Assembly: GCA_033002965.1 (NCBI GenBank)
Contig: JAURVB010003427.1
Span: 83,017 to 147,016 of the forward strand
Reading direction: 5' to 3'
From: Piper betle
Taxonomy: Eukaryota; Streptophyta; Magnoliopsida; Piperales; Piperaceae
Length of the DNA stretch: 64,000 nucleotides
Shown here one piece after another: positions 1-12,414 of the stretch (positions are counted from its first letter, which is position 1; each line of letters opens with the position of its first letter). The notes beneath the pieces are model-generated. The model was not told the origin of the DNA. It saw nothing but the letters and a program-made list of their open reading frames with translations, and did no database searches. Both the position numbers and the translations under genes were made by a program.

Positions 1-179
1 CAGGCGAATGCCGGAGAAGCTTTTGCAAGTCCTGTACACGACCTCAAGGAAGCAGCGCAACACCGCCTTACCTGCATTTATGCCACACAATATGTTAAAA
101 GAAACTATATACAGTTCCTTAGTAAGGCACGAAGCAGGGCGTTTATCCTTTAATAAGAAAGCAAGAAGCAGGTGGACAT

Positions 180-3100
180 TTACCTGCGTACAGAAGCTAA
201 AACGGCAGAAACAATATGAAGGGACCCAGTCACAACAATTAATCCAGGGTGTTTTGTGGTTCGCAAACTAAGCAACTTATTGGCGAGCTTTATGGATTCA
301 ATGACGCTTTTGTCATGGCATTCTGCAATCACTGGAATGTTGTTTGATTTCCTTTGCGATGACAGAAGGTTTTGTTCATAACCATGAGTAGTTTCTATTG
401 AGTTATCTAAATCCACATTGTTGGCGGCATGATTCCAGGAATCCTGCAATAAGGAAGCTGGCAATATGCGAGATCCTCCTCCAGCAATGTTGACTTCTGT
501 CAGCACAACCACCTCTGGTATAACACCTAAAAAATTCATTACCCATAAAACACAAACACATAAACAAGTAAAAGAAATGTTCAAAATCACATGTGTTCTA
601 CGTACACGAAAGACAAAAATGTATACAAATTAAATACTTGAAAAATGCATGATGTTGAACTAGCAGTAAGAATGTACTGCAAAGTAAAGTTAGATAAGTT
701 TACCCAAAAGAAATTGCTTTGCGAATGCAAAATGATCTTTAGTCACAAGCCATTGCCACAACAACGGCCACGGGGAGATTTTGGTGAACCAACCTGACTG
801 TATCTGCTAAAGACTTTGCAGATGCTGCAGTATGAGCTGGCACATAAAAGACAAAAATCGCTCAGAATCATGAACACAGTCCAGGCAACTTATTTGTACA
901 AGAATTTGTATTACCCCCATCAATCAAAATTGATAAGCCAGATAGTCCTAGAGTCTCAACCTCTCTAACTGTCAGGAACTGACTTCTACCAAGTAACTGA
1001 GTACTCTCAATCCCATAACGAATAGATTGATCTGATGCACACCAACCTACATTACAAGTATCATGGCAACCAAACTTACTTTTTATGTTATTAATCTGCT
1101 GTAATCAAAGATTAGGAAGAAGTAAAGCTTTAAGTCTTCAACTTTCTTAAGAGCCATGTTTGTAATATCAGATAGTGATATTATATCAAATGGCCAAAAG
1201 ACCAAGATACATAGATGCATGCATAGGAAGCATATCACTGATAAAAACTTTCAAATGCGCATATCATATTTTTTATATGTTCACCTCAAACGCATGCAAA
1301 CAAAACAATTGGACTAATAATACATTCATAAACATCAGTTAAAATTTTATAAGAGCCTAGAGTTTTGCAATCACACTACCAGAAAAAAATTAAGTATTCA
1401 AACAAAAGAAAGCATAATGTCAAGTTTAAATTCTAAAAGAAAGTATCTTTTCTTTGTTATTTCAATAAAAACCTTTTCACACAAAAAAGGTCATGTCAGG
1501 AATTTTCCAATATAGTCGATATATCTTCAAATATATCACCAATATATTCCTGTGCGTAAAAAATAATTTTACACCTGTATAGTGTTAGCAATTTGCTGAT
1601 GCCAATAAATCACGAATATTATCCCAATATATTGCCGATATTGCAATCCATGCTTAAGAATGATAAGAACAAATATACCGATACAAAATCAATAATTTAA
1701 TTTTTTTTCCATCATTAAAATATAAAAACTTGGAACTAAATTTGACATGAAACTATCACCAAAATTTCCAGGTGTGATATAACATTCATAATCCAAACTT
1801 CACATTGGAATACAAAGAGCTCAGAACATAGGCATCCATCTGATGGCCACTAGAGAATTGTTTGGTGGTAAATTAAATTGAACAGCAATTTTTTAGTCTG
1901 TTGTAAGAATGAAATATTAGATAACCACTATGAAGATAAATAAGCTTACCTTCCTCACGAAGATAGAGAGCTGTACAAATGGCTGTTACAACATTCTGAA
2001 GTTGATGCAAGCCCAGCATGCGCACTCTCACATTATTTAGTTCAAGATGCTACATAACATTTCACCATCACATGATAAATAACTGACAGACAGAAATTAG
2101 AAATTCTTTTCCCCTTCTATAAGCCAAAAGATTCCACTTTCAAGGCAATAATAAAATATCAGTCACTCACCAATCTAAAGCTCTTCTCAACATGAATACA
2201 AAGATCACACAAATGGAATACGTCATCATCCTTTCTCTGAGTTGCCTTAATAATACTTCGAATCCCACTGTCAACAGAAGATATAACTGGTGATCCAATT
2301 TTAGAAGCTTTTCGACGAAGTATAGACTCAATATGTGGTTCAAATGGCCCACCAATAATAACCTGCAACGCAAAAGGTGAATAACATACGGGAGAGAATT
2401 GTTAAATTTCAGGAGGAGAAGCATCCGGTCCCTTGTTGGTGGTGACCAACACCATAATATATAGACAAAATTCACAGAAGCTCGATAAGAATAAAACGTG
2501 AACAGAAAATCCACACAAAATCATATGATATCTTAAATAAAATAAATCTAGAAAAACCTCCTAACAAATAAGGATCACACAATGTCATATTTGTCATATC
2601 TCAAGCAAAAACCATCAGTTGGACAATAAGACCAAATCTCTTTTCTTGCCCCTAGTCAGAAAAGAAAAACTCTTTGGTTATGTGTCTTTGACTTTTGGCT
2701 ATCAAGGAAATGCAAAAGTATACCTCAGCTTACGTATCACAAAATCTTAACAGACAAATAATTGATTGACTCAAACAAATTTCGATAAACACAGAAGTAA
2801 ATCAAAAGTACTCATATACTAAACCTCTATCCAAAACTCACCTTGAGCAAACTACAAAAGGCAACACGACAAACTTTACCTTCATAATTTACATGCCAAT
2901 CTATCTCATGATACAATTAAAAAAAGATGATACAAATTTAAAAGAGCAAGTGTACAAAGACAGTATTAGACTATAGTGTCTTTTCTGATCCCAGTTGTAA
3001 TAAAGCATGTGAAACTCCATTTTCCACAAGACCAACATTAAACAAAATAGACCATTCATAGTAGCACATGTACTTAACTGGGCGCCCTTCTTTAATTATT

Positions 3101-4858
3101 CCAGATTTTGCCTCTGCAATACTTTCCAAGGAACCTCCTAATGCAGCAAGGTGTTCGCTCCCCACTGTTGTTATAACTGATGCTGCAACATTACTGCTAG
3201 ATAAGACATTTGTTGCATCTCGTGAACCACCAAGGCCAGCCTAAAATACCATTAAATGGGGCTAATCAAAGCAAACATCTATCATCATATTAAAAAAAAC
3301 AAAAGGCAATAATTTAACATGCAATTAACCTCTACAATTGCAATGTCCACACGTTCTTCCGCAAAAAATGAAAATGCCAGAGCTGTGAAGATCTAAAAAA
3401 TAATTGACACGTTAAAACAGAGAGAACAATGTACCATAAAACAACGGGGTATGGCTTTTAGTTGCCCTAAATCATATACCTCAAAATGACTAAGATATCC
3501 ACATTCCTTGTGAATAGATTGATCAAGAACCTTTCTGAGCCGAAGAAAAACATTGTTCAATGCTTGCGGTGATACAAGATTTTCTTTTCTGCCAAATGTA
3601 ATTCGCTCTCTTATGGTCTGAAGATGTGGGCTGCATAGTCATAACCTCAGTCATTTTTATCTTGAAACAAGTGGCCAATACAAGAAGAGTACCATATAAA
3701 ATAAAGACCACCATCCAACATAACATTTATTCTTCTTATCATCAATTATTATATCCCATTACAATCTCTACTTAGTGAAGCTTAACATAGGTGCAAAAGG
3801 TGCATATAAGTGTCAATGAATTCCAAAAAGAGCAGCTACCTTGTATAACAACCAACAGAATATCCTCCTTCCCGCAACATGTTAGCAAGAAATGCTGCAG
3901 TTGAACCCTTGCCTTTGGTTCCGGCAATATGCACCGCCTACAAAACTGTCTTGAAAATGAGCAATTATAACCCCAATATGCCAAAAACAAGGAGTCAAAT
4001 TAGAATAGACAACAAAGAAAAACATTTGATGATTTTCAATTTGAAGCAACTAGCTAAAACTTGAGAGAAAGCTGCTTTGACGATTTTCAACTAGAAGGCA
4101 CAAGCTCAATCTTATCAAAAATTTACAAAGTGCCTTTAGGTAAAGAAGAATTGTAACCATCACTATTTTTTAGGCTGTTGCTGATATGAAGTTCAGTGTA
4201 TAATAAGTAGCTACTATACCCTGTAAAATAAAGATAATATAATTGAACTCTAATTTCTTAGATGTTCAATAATAAAGAAATCCAACAAGATCGTCAGGCA
4301 CTCCAAATAAAGGTTCATATTATTGCATCTCGGTATCATCTCAGGCCAAGACTCTTCCCTCTTTAACACCATGATTGTGGCTTGCTTTGCCTCCCTATCT
4401 CCCTCCCATCTTTGCCAATTACCCTCCCATCTTTGCCAATTGCCCGCCTGCCCCCACCCCCCCAAAAAAGAAAAAGAATAAAAAGGAATTTCAAAGAGAT
4501 AGATTTTCTTCTCAAGTGGGGTTTTATCTCTGACCCCTACCAAGACCGAAATTTTGCCAGAAAATTCGCAATTATTAAAGAATTGTGACATCACAACACA
4601 ATCCAAAAATGATGACAGCATATTATTAAAGAATGAAAAAAGGGAACTTGGCTGATATCTAATGTCTAAAGCCAAACCTTAAATTTAGACTGAGGGTTTC
4701 CGAGGCTATTAAGTAAACGCCGCATGCGACCAAGGTCAAAACCCTCATATGAATCAGTTCCAGCGCCTTTGGGCACACCTGACTTCTCATAGTTCTTCAG
4801 CTTGCCCAAATACTCCAGCAAATCTGCCATTTCTACATCTTCCGAGCACATGGAGAGC
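180..4858 (-). CDS. DHFS: Dihydrofolate synthetase (DHFS/FPGS family), ten exons, frameshift in exon 9
   Basis: The enzyme joins glutamate to dihydropteroate in folate synthesis, in mitochondria in plants. Exons in order of transcription: 4678-4858, 3840-3937, 3480-3630, 3330-3392, 3079-3240, 2171-2362, 1950-2049, 915-1046, 704-836, 180-526. All introns are GT-AG and all phases agree. Visible landmarks are the [15 protein letters not shown] start block, the ATP-binding loop GTKGKGST in exon 2, [11 protein letters not shown] and [20 protein letters not shown] in exon 5, IDGAHT across exons 8-9, and [14 protein letters not shown] before the stop. From the ATG at 4851 the repaired length is 516 residues. 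An acceptor AG lies just upstream at 4859-4860, so an undetected first exon with a transit peptide is likely. One extra base at 741 changes the conserved D-K-D-H motif to D-stop, ending the protein after about 389 residues. This is either a real lesion or an assembly error. Family identity is very secure; functional status is open. Confidence 0.92.
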
Positions 4859-6453
4859 CTGCATTGAATATCAGACCAAAATATTGACAGCCAGTAAAAT
4901 TTAGAAGACAGATATCTCAGTACCAGACTGGGATTGAGAAGCATACAACGTCACTAGAAAGCAGGAACAACTAGCATTTTGTTTCTGATAATAGCATTTC
5001 CATTTTCTGTTTTTATAAACTTATGGCAATTAATATAAAAAAAGTGACTTAATAGATTCACATCATGAATTGTAGTATAAAACTACATCAATACATTTAA
5101 ATTTTTGGATAAGCAATAGGATTGTACAGAAACATTTAGAGACGCATGTCGGAAAGGAAGTTATGGTAATTTAAGTGAGGTGAATTGGTGAGGTTGTAGA
5201 GGTCACAAATGAAGGAGAAAGATGACAGAGAAGTGATAACTGGGGAGAGGACATGGTTTATGAACTAGAAGGATGAAGCATTTTGTGTCTAGAGATGATA
5301 GAAACAACTAGAAAAGATTGGTTTAGAAAGCATCCACCGTGCATGCTTAGATAATAGGACTGAATCAAATTATTAAGAATTGTGAAGTGCAAAAGGTGGA
5401 AGAAACACCAATAAAGTTTATGAATCCTATCTACTGTGGCCAACAAACTCAAATCGGTTTTTGCATGTGTATCAGCCTGAAACAAGCTGTTTTTATTAAA
5501 GGTTGCAAATTGTTGATATTGTGGTTAGTTCTAGCAAGTGCATATAATTGCTAAGGGACAAAGTACAAACATAGAAGAGTTTCTAATTGTGCTCTAAACT
5601 TGGAAACATTAAAGTCCTTTGACAAACTTTAATAAAATTATTTTAACTCAATTTATGAGATATACTTTGGATCCTTAGTGCAACACCGTTTCTAGCTGTG
5701 ATCTACTTTAAGTAATGCGTACATGTATTTTTGCACCTTATTCTATGTTACAATAAATGAGATTTCAAATGGCTGCTTCACTCAATCTACACAATGCAAG
5801 AAAAGAAAAAGAAAAACAAAATCTACACAGTTCAAAAAAAGATCCTCAGTTATTTTTTTATACAAACAAATTCTCTTTCTCGCTGTCTTTTAATCATTGC
5901 TTCAAAAGGGCTTCCAAAACTATTAAAGATGCCAAATCAAGGGTAATGCAGAACGTAGAGAACACAAGCACGAACACATGGACGGCAGATAGATATAAAT
6001 CTTCATGTGATGAACAGGAGACATCACTGTAGTTTGATTCTGAATAAACATATTTAAATAATTTACGCTGAACTGATGCCAAAATTATACTAATCAAACT
6101 TTAAAAACATGAAAGATAACCAGGTTCGATGCCATAAGTTTTATCACTTTATAAGTCCACAGGCTGTAGTAATATGACTGTATAGGCTTCAAATAAAAAA
6201 GGCTGCAATAGTTATCGACATCCAACAAATGGACTCGATTAGTTATTGAAGTGGTCATTATAATAAGAAGATAAAAAGCCCACTTCTCTAATTTAGAAAT
6301 ACTCGCCAAAAATATGGGTAGTTTAGGTATGTTTTTGTACAATTTCAAGTCCAGAAATTACTAAACCAGAAGAGAAATATCGGTGGGTTTTAAATAGATA
6401 GATAAAAGAATATCTCTGCAGTTGAGACTAAGGGCATGTACGTGAATGGTAGC
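4859..6453. other. Intergenic or 5' intron region, no gene recognised
   Basis: AT-rich DNA between the first recognised folate-gene exon and the LTR element at 6454. It should contain the missing first exon and promoter of the minus-strand gene if they survive, but I could not find an exon with a convincing start and donor. Short open frames here have no family resemblance. Confidence 0.5.
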
Positions 6454-6756
6454 TGATGAAAGATAAGATCCTACATTTATTAGTATATTTTATGTTTCCT
6501 AATTACATTAGAAGTTGTTTCCTATTCTATATTAGGAAGTTTCTCATTTTAGTTTGACTAGGAATTTTTTATAAGTATGTTTCTTAACCATTCAAGTTAA
6601 ATGTATTAAATTGAGACTTCATTAGGAGGTTTCAATTTTGAACGAGAACTAGAAAGAGTATTTTCTCTTGTATAAATATAAATATGTAAAAACTATAAGC
6701 TTATAGAAACATCATTTCAATTAAAGAGAAGCTTTTATTTACTAGTTGACCTACTT

Positions 6757-6784
6757 TTTATCTTCTTCTTCTTCTTCTTCTTCG
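6757..6784. repeat. (CTT)n microsatellite in the outer 5' LTR
   Basis: A run of perfect CTT triplets within the outer element's 5' LTR, near its 3' end. Confidence 0.8.
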
Positions 6785-7108
6785 TTAAAGATTAAGAAAT
6801 TCCTAAAAATAAGCAACAAGTTTGTGTCTACACTCTAGTTTCCATATCCAAGATTGCATCAATTGGTTATTAGAGCTTCAGTTTCAATTTCCATGGTGTT
6901 CCACATTGCCACCAACTATTGTTGCCTAACTAATTGGCAGTTTATAATCTATTCGCCACCATCAACTGTTTATCATCCACCCCCACCACCACTAAATTTT
7001 GTTCATTAAAAACAAGAAAAAACCAAAAAAATTCATGGAAAAATTTGAAATTTGTGAAGTATTCTACCATGGATTCTACTATTAACGAGGAAGCTTTTGC
7101 AGCTTATA

Positions 7109-8154
7109 TGATGCAGTGTATACACACAACATCTTTTACTAGTACAGAAACTACAACTTTTACTTGTATGAGAGTTTTGGAAAGACCCATGAATAAGACA
7201 CATTTCATTTAATAGGGAATTTAGGGTTTCAATTTTATTTTGTATATTTATAAAAATAAGGCTTGACTTTGTAAAAAATGAGGTCTCATAAAAAGGAGTT
7301 AAAAATGGCTGAGAGTCATTTTATTTTTTTCTTTTGTTATGTGATAGTTTTTAATTTAGAAATTACTACAATATTTCGCATCAAATTGGTATCAGAACTA
7401 TAGGTTCTTGATTCTGTGTACCTGTCAATCACTAACAGTTGTCCCCTCGACTGGCTGGCACACTATGTCCCCGCCAAACACCGCAAAAAGTCGTCTCCTT
7501 GATCTACGGACACATTCTATCCCCGCCCACCACTGCAGACAGTCGTCCCCTCGATTTATCTGCAATATCTTTACCATATTTACACACACACACACACAAA
7601 ATAAGAGAAAGGTAGTGCTCGTCGATTATTCTCAATTATGGCTCCTGGTTCTCCGGTTTCGACTAGCTCACATGCTCCTACCCTCGAGGATTTATCTTCC
7701 TTCAAAACTCGAAGACAAGCTCTTTCAAAAATGGGAGTCTGATGTAAAACATATAAAACTATCAAGTAGCCAGTTCTATACCATATATCAAGGAGACACC
7801 TTAGAATAAATATAAGAGAATATGAGGAGTTACCTTCGTGACACGAGTACGAGTTCTTTTCAAGGAGAGGAGTGCATCCACAACATCTTTTACTATTATG
7901 GAAGTTACAAGTTTTACTAGTATGGGAGTTTTGGAAATACCCAAGAATAAGATACATTGTATTTATTAGGGAATCTATGGTTTTAATTATATTTTGTATA
8001 TCTATAAAAATAAGGTTTCACTTTGTAAGAGAATGACTTCTGATAAAAAAAGGGCTTCAAATGAATTGAGAATGATCAAGAGCTCTTTTAATTATCGTTT
8101 TCTTTTGTTATGTTGTAATTCTTAATTTAGAAATTCTTATGGCATGTTGCATCA
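7109..8154 (+). mobile_element. TRIM (miniature LTR retrotransposon), nested
   Basis: Two diverged direct repeats form the ends: 7109-7383 and 7873-8154. The start of the 3' copy is a few bases shorter. The 5' copy ends in GCATCA and is followed by TTGGTATCAGAAC (7387-7399), a near-perfect initiator-Met primer-binding site. The 3' copy is preceded by the polypurine tract CAAGGAGAGGAG (7861-7872). A perfect 5-base target duplication TTATA flanks the element (7104-7108 and 8155-8159). The interior of about 490 bases has no retroviral protein domain, which is the definition of a TRIM. It split the coding-like start of the outer LTR element, so it is the younger insertion. Confidence 0.85.
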
Positions 8155-9286
8155 TTATACTTTAGTAGATTGTTTGAGAGAGTAAGTTTTCTACCAACTG
8201 TAGATTAAATGATGCAAGAGGCAAAATGATTATTTATCATCTAGAAGTTGGTGAATTATATATCAGAGATTGTTGTAAGTAAACTTGGTTCACATGTCAG
8301 AACCTAATTTGGAACCTTTTTGCATAGAATTGTCACCTTTTTCCTATTTTTGAAGTCATTCATTGGTGCCGAGTTTCTTTCAAAATCGGTAATTTTTTTG
8401 ATGAAATTTGGTGGATTTACACCTCTTGAGAAGCGTCATTTATTTTTAAGATCTTAGTTTACCGAGCATAATGTAAGTTATTATCCTCATTTCAATTGTA
8501 TGCATTGATCAATAATGGAAGGAGGTTGGTTTTGACACCAACAAAGAAAGTTGTTGTAAAAGGTGACACAATTATTCCAATTGTATCTGCAGCCAATAAT
8601 GTTTCTCACATAGAGATTCCACCTCTAAGTTCAGAGGTTTTTGAGCCTATCTAGTAGAATTTCTATCTACCTCTAATTCCCTAACAATTGATACCCCATT
8701 AGCTCCTTCACATTAAACATCAGCTAGCCAAACTGTTTTGGCAATGATACACCACTCCCTTCAAATGAGGCATCTAATCATGATCTTGATTTGGTGCCTG
8801 ACGAGTCCTATTTCAATTCTACAATGACGAATACTACACTTGAAAAGCCACAAGAGGAAATCACAAAATCAATTGTTACCAAAGACCTTGAAGAATCTTC
8901 ATCCTTATTACTTAAAGATATTTGAGTTCCATCTAAACCTGATTGAGATGTTATTCGTGACTGCTCAAAGCTTCTGATTCAAAAATTAATTTGTCATGGT
9001 TGGGTTTAAAACTATTAGAGTGATTGGATAAATATTTTATCTCTCAAATGTGAATTCACCGTTAGCTGGAACATGAAGTTGCAAAATCGAGGACTGGTTT
9101 TTTTCAAAGCGGGGATCGATGATATGATGATGTATACTTCAACTCATCACTGTATGATGCAAACAACTTCTCATAGTCTTCTTTAACAGATTTTGAAGAC
9201 TATCTTCCTTTAGAGCTTGACGACTAGTTTTTTTCAAGTAGGGAGATTGATGACGGATAAGATCCGATATTTATTAGTACATTATT

Positions 9287-9740
9287 AGAAGATGAGGGAG
9301 GGGCATGGGGCATGCAAAAGGGTAGGGTGGGGGTGGGGGCGAGCGGCAGAGGCGGGAGGAGGTGGTCGGGGGTGATGGCAGTGGCGAGCAAGGGGAGGGG
9401 AGAAATATATTGTTGTGTATAAAATATATGATATATTTATAAAATATGTGTATAATATTTTTTTACATATATTTGTTGTTATTATCAAGTAAATATTTTT
9501 AAATAAATGTTATTTACCATATATATTTCATATGTATAAAATATGTTTGCATACATTAATTTCATTTTTAATGTGATCTACATATTCATATAATTAATGC
9601 ATATTAAGTATATGATAGTTACTTATTTTCGTATCTCCAAGATTGATGTCCCGGTATTTTTGAGACCTCTTAGGGATCTCTCCGAGATCTCTCATTCTTG
9701 AGGGTCTTAGGCGAGAGTGAGATACGAGATTGCAAACCTT
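9287..9740. other. G-rich then AT-rich insertion within the 3' LTR
   Basis: About 130 bases of strongly G-rich sequence (9292-9405) are followed by AT-rich DNA. This block separates the two recognisable parts of the outer 3' LTR and is absent from the 5' LTR. Its G-rich/AT-rich composition resembles the modules at 52-54 kb and 62.7-63.1 kb, but no shared terminal motif was seen. Confidence 0.4.
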
Positions 9741-10153
9741 GTTCTATATTCATAGTTGCATCAGTAACTACCATTGGTAATTACTGTTCCTGGTGCCCAT
9801 GTATATGCCAAGCAAAGCAAGAACTCTTATTCTAAAAAATTGGCTAAAACCAATTTCATTTGGTTCAAAGAAAGTAAAACTAGGCAATTACTTGGTGGGG
9901 GGCAAGTGAGACCGCTTCTCTACTTCCCGCCGCAGAGCTTCTTCTTCTCCTTCCACCTACACCTCAATTTGATCTCAAGCTTTTTTGATGTGGGTATTGT
10001 GGTTAGTGTGTTAACTTCTTTGCTACTCTGCTTCTTAGTTCTTCCTCCAATACCATATTGTGCACAGCACATACTGGCACTGGTGCTTGTAGAGCACAGC
10101 TGAAAATACATGTTCATCTAATATCAGTACAACTAAGGTACCCGTATCTGCCC

Positions 10154-10526
10154 ATTCCTCTCTAATGTTGCTAGCCAGCCCTAATCATTCATGTCCACAG
10201 CCGACATCTTCAACACTGCCAATGTCCCTCTAAGTCCTGAATTTGTTTGATCAGTTTTGACATCATGAGGCGTTGGTCAACCTAGTCTCGTCCAACCCCA
10301 CCGTGCTCACTGACAGCCTGTTGGGGAACAATGGCACCTTCTTCTTCGGCTTTCCCAACGGCAACCTAAAGACAGCCATTGAGATTGCTGGCTACATCAA
10401 CTAGATCTAGAAGCAAATTGAGCATGTCAGTCCCAGTTTGGCATTGCCTTGCCCACTGTCCCCTTGTCTGATGCCTTCTACCTCGCCAACAACAACTACA
10501 ACCGCCAATGTCCCTCTAAGTTTGGC
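10154..10526 (+). repeat. Tandem duplication unit, copy 1 (coding-like fragment)
   Basis: A 373-base unit that is repeated immediately downstream. It contains a coding-like stretch, for example LLGNNGTFFFGFPNGN followed by LKTAIEIAGYIN at about 10318-10404, interrupted by stops and shifts. I do not recognise the parent gene. The length of the readable stretch and its low intron content fit a retro-copied or captured gene fragment. Confidence 0.7.
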
Positions 10527-11884
10527 ATTCCTCTCTAATGTTGCTAGCCAGCCCTAATCATTCATGTCCACAGCTAGAGGTGGGCATCGGTCGGACAAGT
10601 TATTGCCCACGTTTGTCCGAAATTTTATCGAACAAAACTTGTCCGACCGAACTAATGTCCGACTTGTCCGTCGGGCTCGGACAACATCCGTGGACGGTCC
10701 GAAATCAACCCTAACTTCTAAACCCTAGCAATGACCACTGTTCATACCGCCGCCGCATATTACTGTTCATACCGGCACCGCCACCTCTGCCGCAGCCTCT
10801 TGCCGCCGCCCTCCCCCGCCTTACCCTTGCCTCCGCCGAACCGCCACCTCGTGCACTGCACGCCTCAGCTCCGCCAACCTTCGCACATCGTGTCCGCCGC
10901 CGTCTGCCTCCACTCCCCTGCTTGCACCGCCTGCCTCCGCCGGACCGCCACCCTCTGCTCGTGTCTCCGCCACCCTCTACGCGCCGTGTGAAAATCCATT
11001 GAGGCCCTCGGTTGCCCTGCGTCCACCGCTCCCGCCTCCGCCAGGACCGCCACCCTCTGCACACTGTGTAAACATCCGCCACTGCCTGCCTCGTCTGCCC
11101 TGCCTCCGCCGTCTGGCTGCCGCCACGACGCCGCCTGCCTCCGTCGAACAGCCGCCCGTTGCCGCCGCGTGTATATTCCTTAGATTTATCCTAAATTTAG
11201 TTTATTTTATATCTAGAATTAATTCTTATTATTTTATAAAGTTAGATTATTTATACTTGGATGATAATGTAAAAAAATTTATACTAACGAAATTGTGTAG
11301 TGATTGAACTATAAAAATTTGTGCAATTATTTGGTAAAGGAAGTTTGCATCTTGAAAGGAATAGGTACTGTCAAAGTGTTAATTAATAATATTTGTTGAT
11401 ATTAGCCTTATAAATGTTGAAAATATTATATTATTGATGAAAATATCGGACATTCGGTCGGACAAAGAAATGTCTATGTTTGGTTTGTTTTAATTCGGTC
11501 GATTAAATTCGGTCGGACATGCTTCGGACTTCGGACAGACGGACCAATTCGGACGTCCGCGCCCACCCCTATCCACAGCTGACATCTTCAACACTGCCAA
11601 TGTCCCTCTAAGTCCTGAATTTGTTTGATCGGTTTTGACATCATGAGGCGTTGGTCAACCTAGTCTTGTCCAACCCCACCGTGCTCACCGACAGCCTGTT
11701 GGGGAACAATGGCACCTTCTTCTTCGGCTTTCCCAACGGCAACCTAAAGACAGCCATTGAGATTGCTGGCTACATCAACTAGATCTAGAAGCAAATTGAG
11801 CATGTCAATCCCAGTTTGGCATTGCCTTGCCCACTGTCCCCTTGTCTGATGCCTTCTACCTCGCCAACAACAACTACAACTGCC
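10527..11884 (+). repeat. Tandem duplication unit, copy 2, split by a hAT-type element
   Basis: This nearly identical second copy starts at ATTCCTCTCTAATG (10527), is interrupted after 10574, and continues at 11572/11580 to about 11884. The copies differ at only a few bases, so the duplication is fairly recent. The transposon sits only in this copy, so duplication came before insertion, or the transposon was absent from the duplicated template. Confidence 0.8.
10575..11571. mobile_element. Non-autonomous hAT-type DNA transposon, 997 bp
   Basis: The ends are imperfect terminal inverted repeats, TAGAGGTGGGC at the left and the complement of TAGGGGTGGGC at the right. They are followed by inverted runs of a CGGTCGGAC/GTCCGA motif that recur inside both ends. 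An exact 8-base target duplication TCCACAGC flanks it (10567-10574 and 11572-11579). Eight-base duplications and TAGGGGTGGGC-like ends are typical of hAT elements. The interior holds a GC-rich block (about 10735-11170) made of CCGCC-rich phrases, then AT-rich DNA. There is no transposase, so it depends on a partner elsewhere. Confidence 0.88.
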
Positions 11885-12123
11885 GAGATTCTAGTTGACA
11901 ATATCCAAAGGTCATTACTTTGACTTTTGTCATTGTTTATCATCTTCTGGTTCTATTTTTTTGGTTGATCTTTGTTTGTAAAAATTCATGAGATTTATAC
12001 TTGCTACACAATTGATCCCGAAACTTCGTTGATGAGGATGAGAATTTACCAGATGGATCAAGGGGAACGAGAATGCCCACTGGCAAATGATGAATAAGGG
12101 GGAGAGAAAGGGCAGGTGAATGA

Positions 12124-12414
12124 GTGTTGGTTCATGAGTTATTTATTTGGGTTTCTGTCGACCCAAATAAGATTGGTTTAAGAATAATTGAACCAACTTT
12201 TGGGATTAAAAATGGTCGCTCACCAGGTGGCAAGCATAGGGATCCCAAGAATGGTAATTATCATTCGCATATGTGCCCCATATGTGCCGCTGATCTGTGT
12301 TGCACCTTCTGTGGCCAGCCAATAGTCGAAGAGTGGGCAAATGAATACATAAATACAGCAGGGCCATGGAAGGGACTAGACAGTCTTGTGGATGAAACCT
12401 CAAAATGGAGGTGA
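12124..12414 (+). other. Unrecognised open frame, 96 codons, cysteine-rich
   Basis: An open frame with a cluster MCPICAADLCCTFCGQP at about residues 50-66 that could bind metal, followed by a tryptophan-containing tail. I do not recognise a family. It may be a worn exon or chance. No promoter or flanking exon was found. Confidence 0.2.

Larger units (their letters stand above)
6454..9763 (+). mobile_element. Degraded LTR retrotransposon carrying a nested TRIM
   Basis: The 5' LTR runs 6454-6861 (TG...CA) and is followed by a primer-binding site like TGGTTATTAGAGC at 6864, a worn version of the initiator-Met complement. The 3' LTR starts at 9248 just after the purine tract CAAGTAGGGAGAT. It matches the 5' LTR for about 38 bases (TGATGA.GGATAAGATCC...), is interrupted by about 455 bases of G-rich then AT-rich DNA, and resumes near 9741-9763 with GTT..ATAT.CA..TTGCATCA. 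Flanking GTAGC (6449-6453) and GTAAC (9764-9768) look like a target duplication with one change. A possible gag start (ATG at 7068) is cut by the nested element. Only about 1.3 kb of its own interior remains and no polymerase domain is visible, so Copia or Gypsy cannot be decided. Confidence 0.7.

Noticed and set aside
10711..11082. 123-codon minus-strand frame and plus-strand partners
   Set aside because: Inside the hAT element's GC-rich core; repetitive Arg/Gly or Pro/Ala peptide, no transposase motif.
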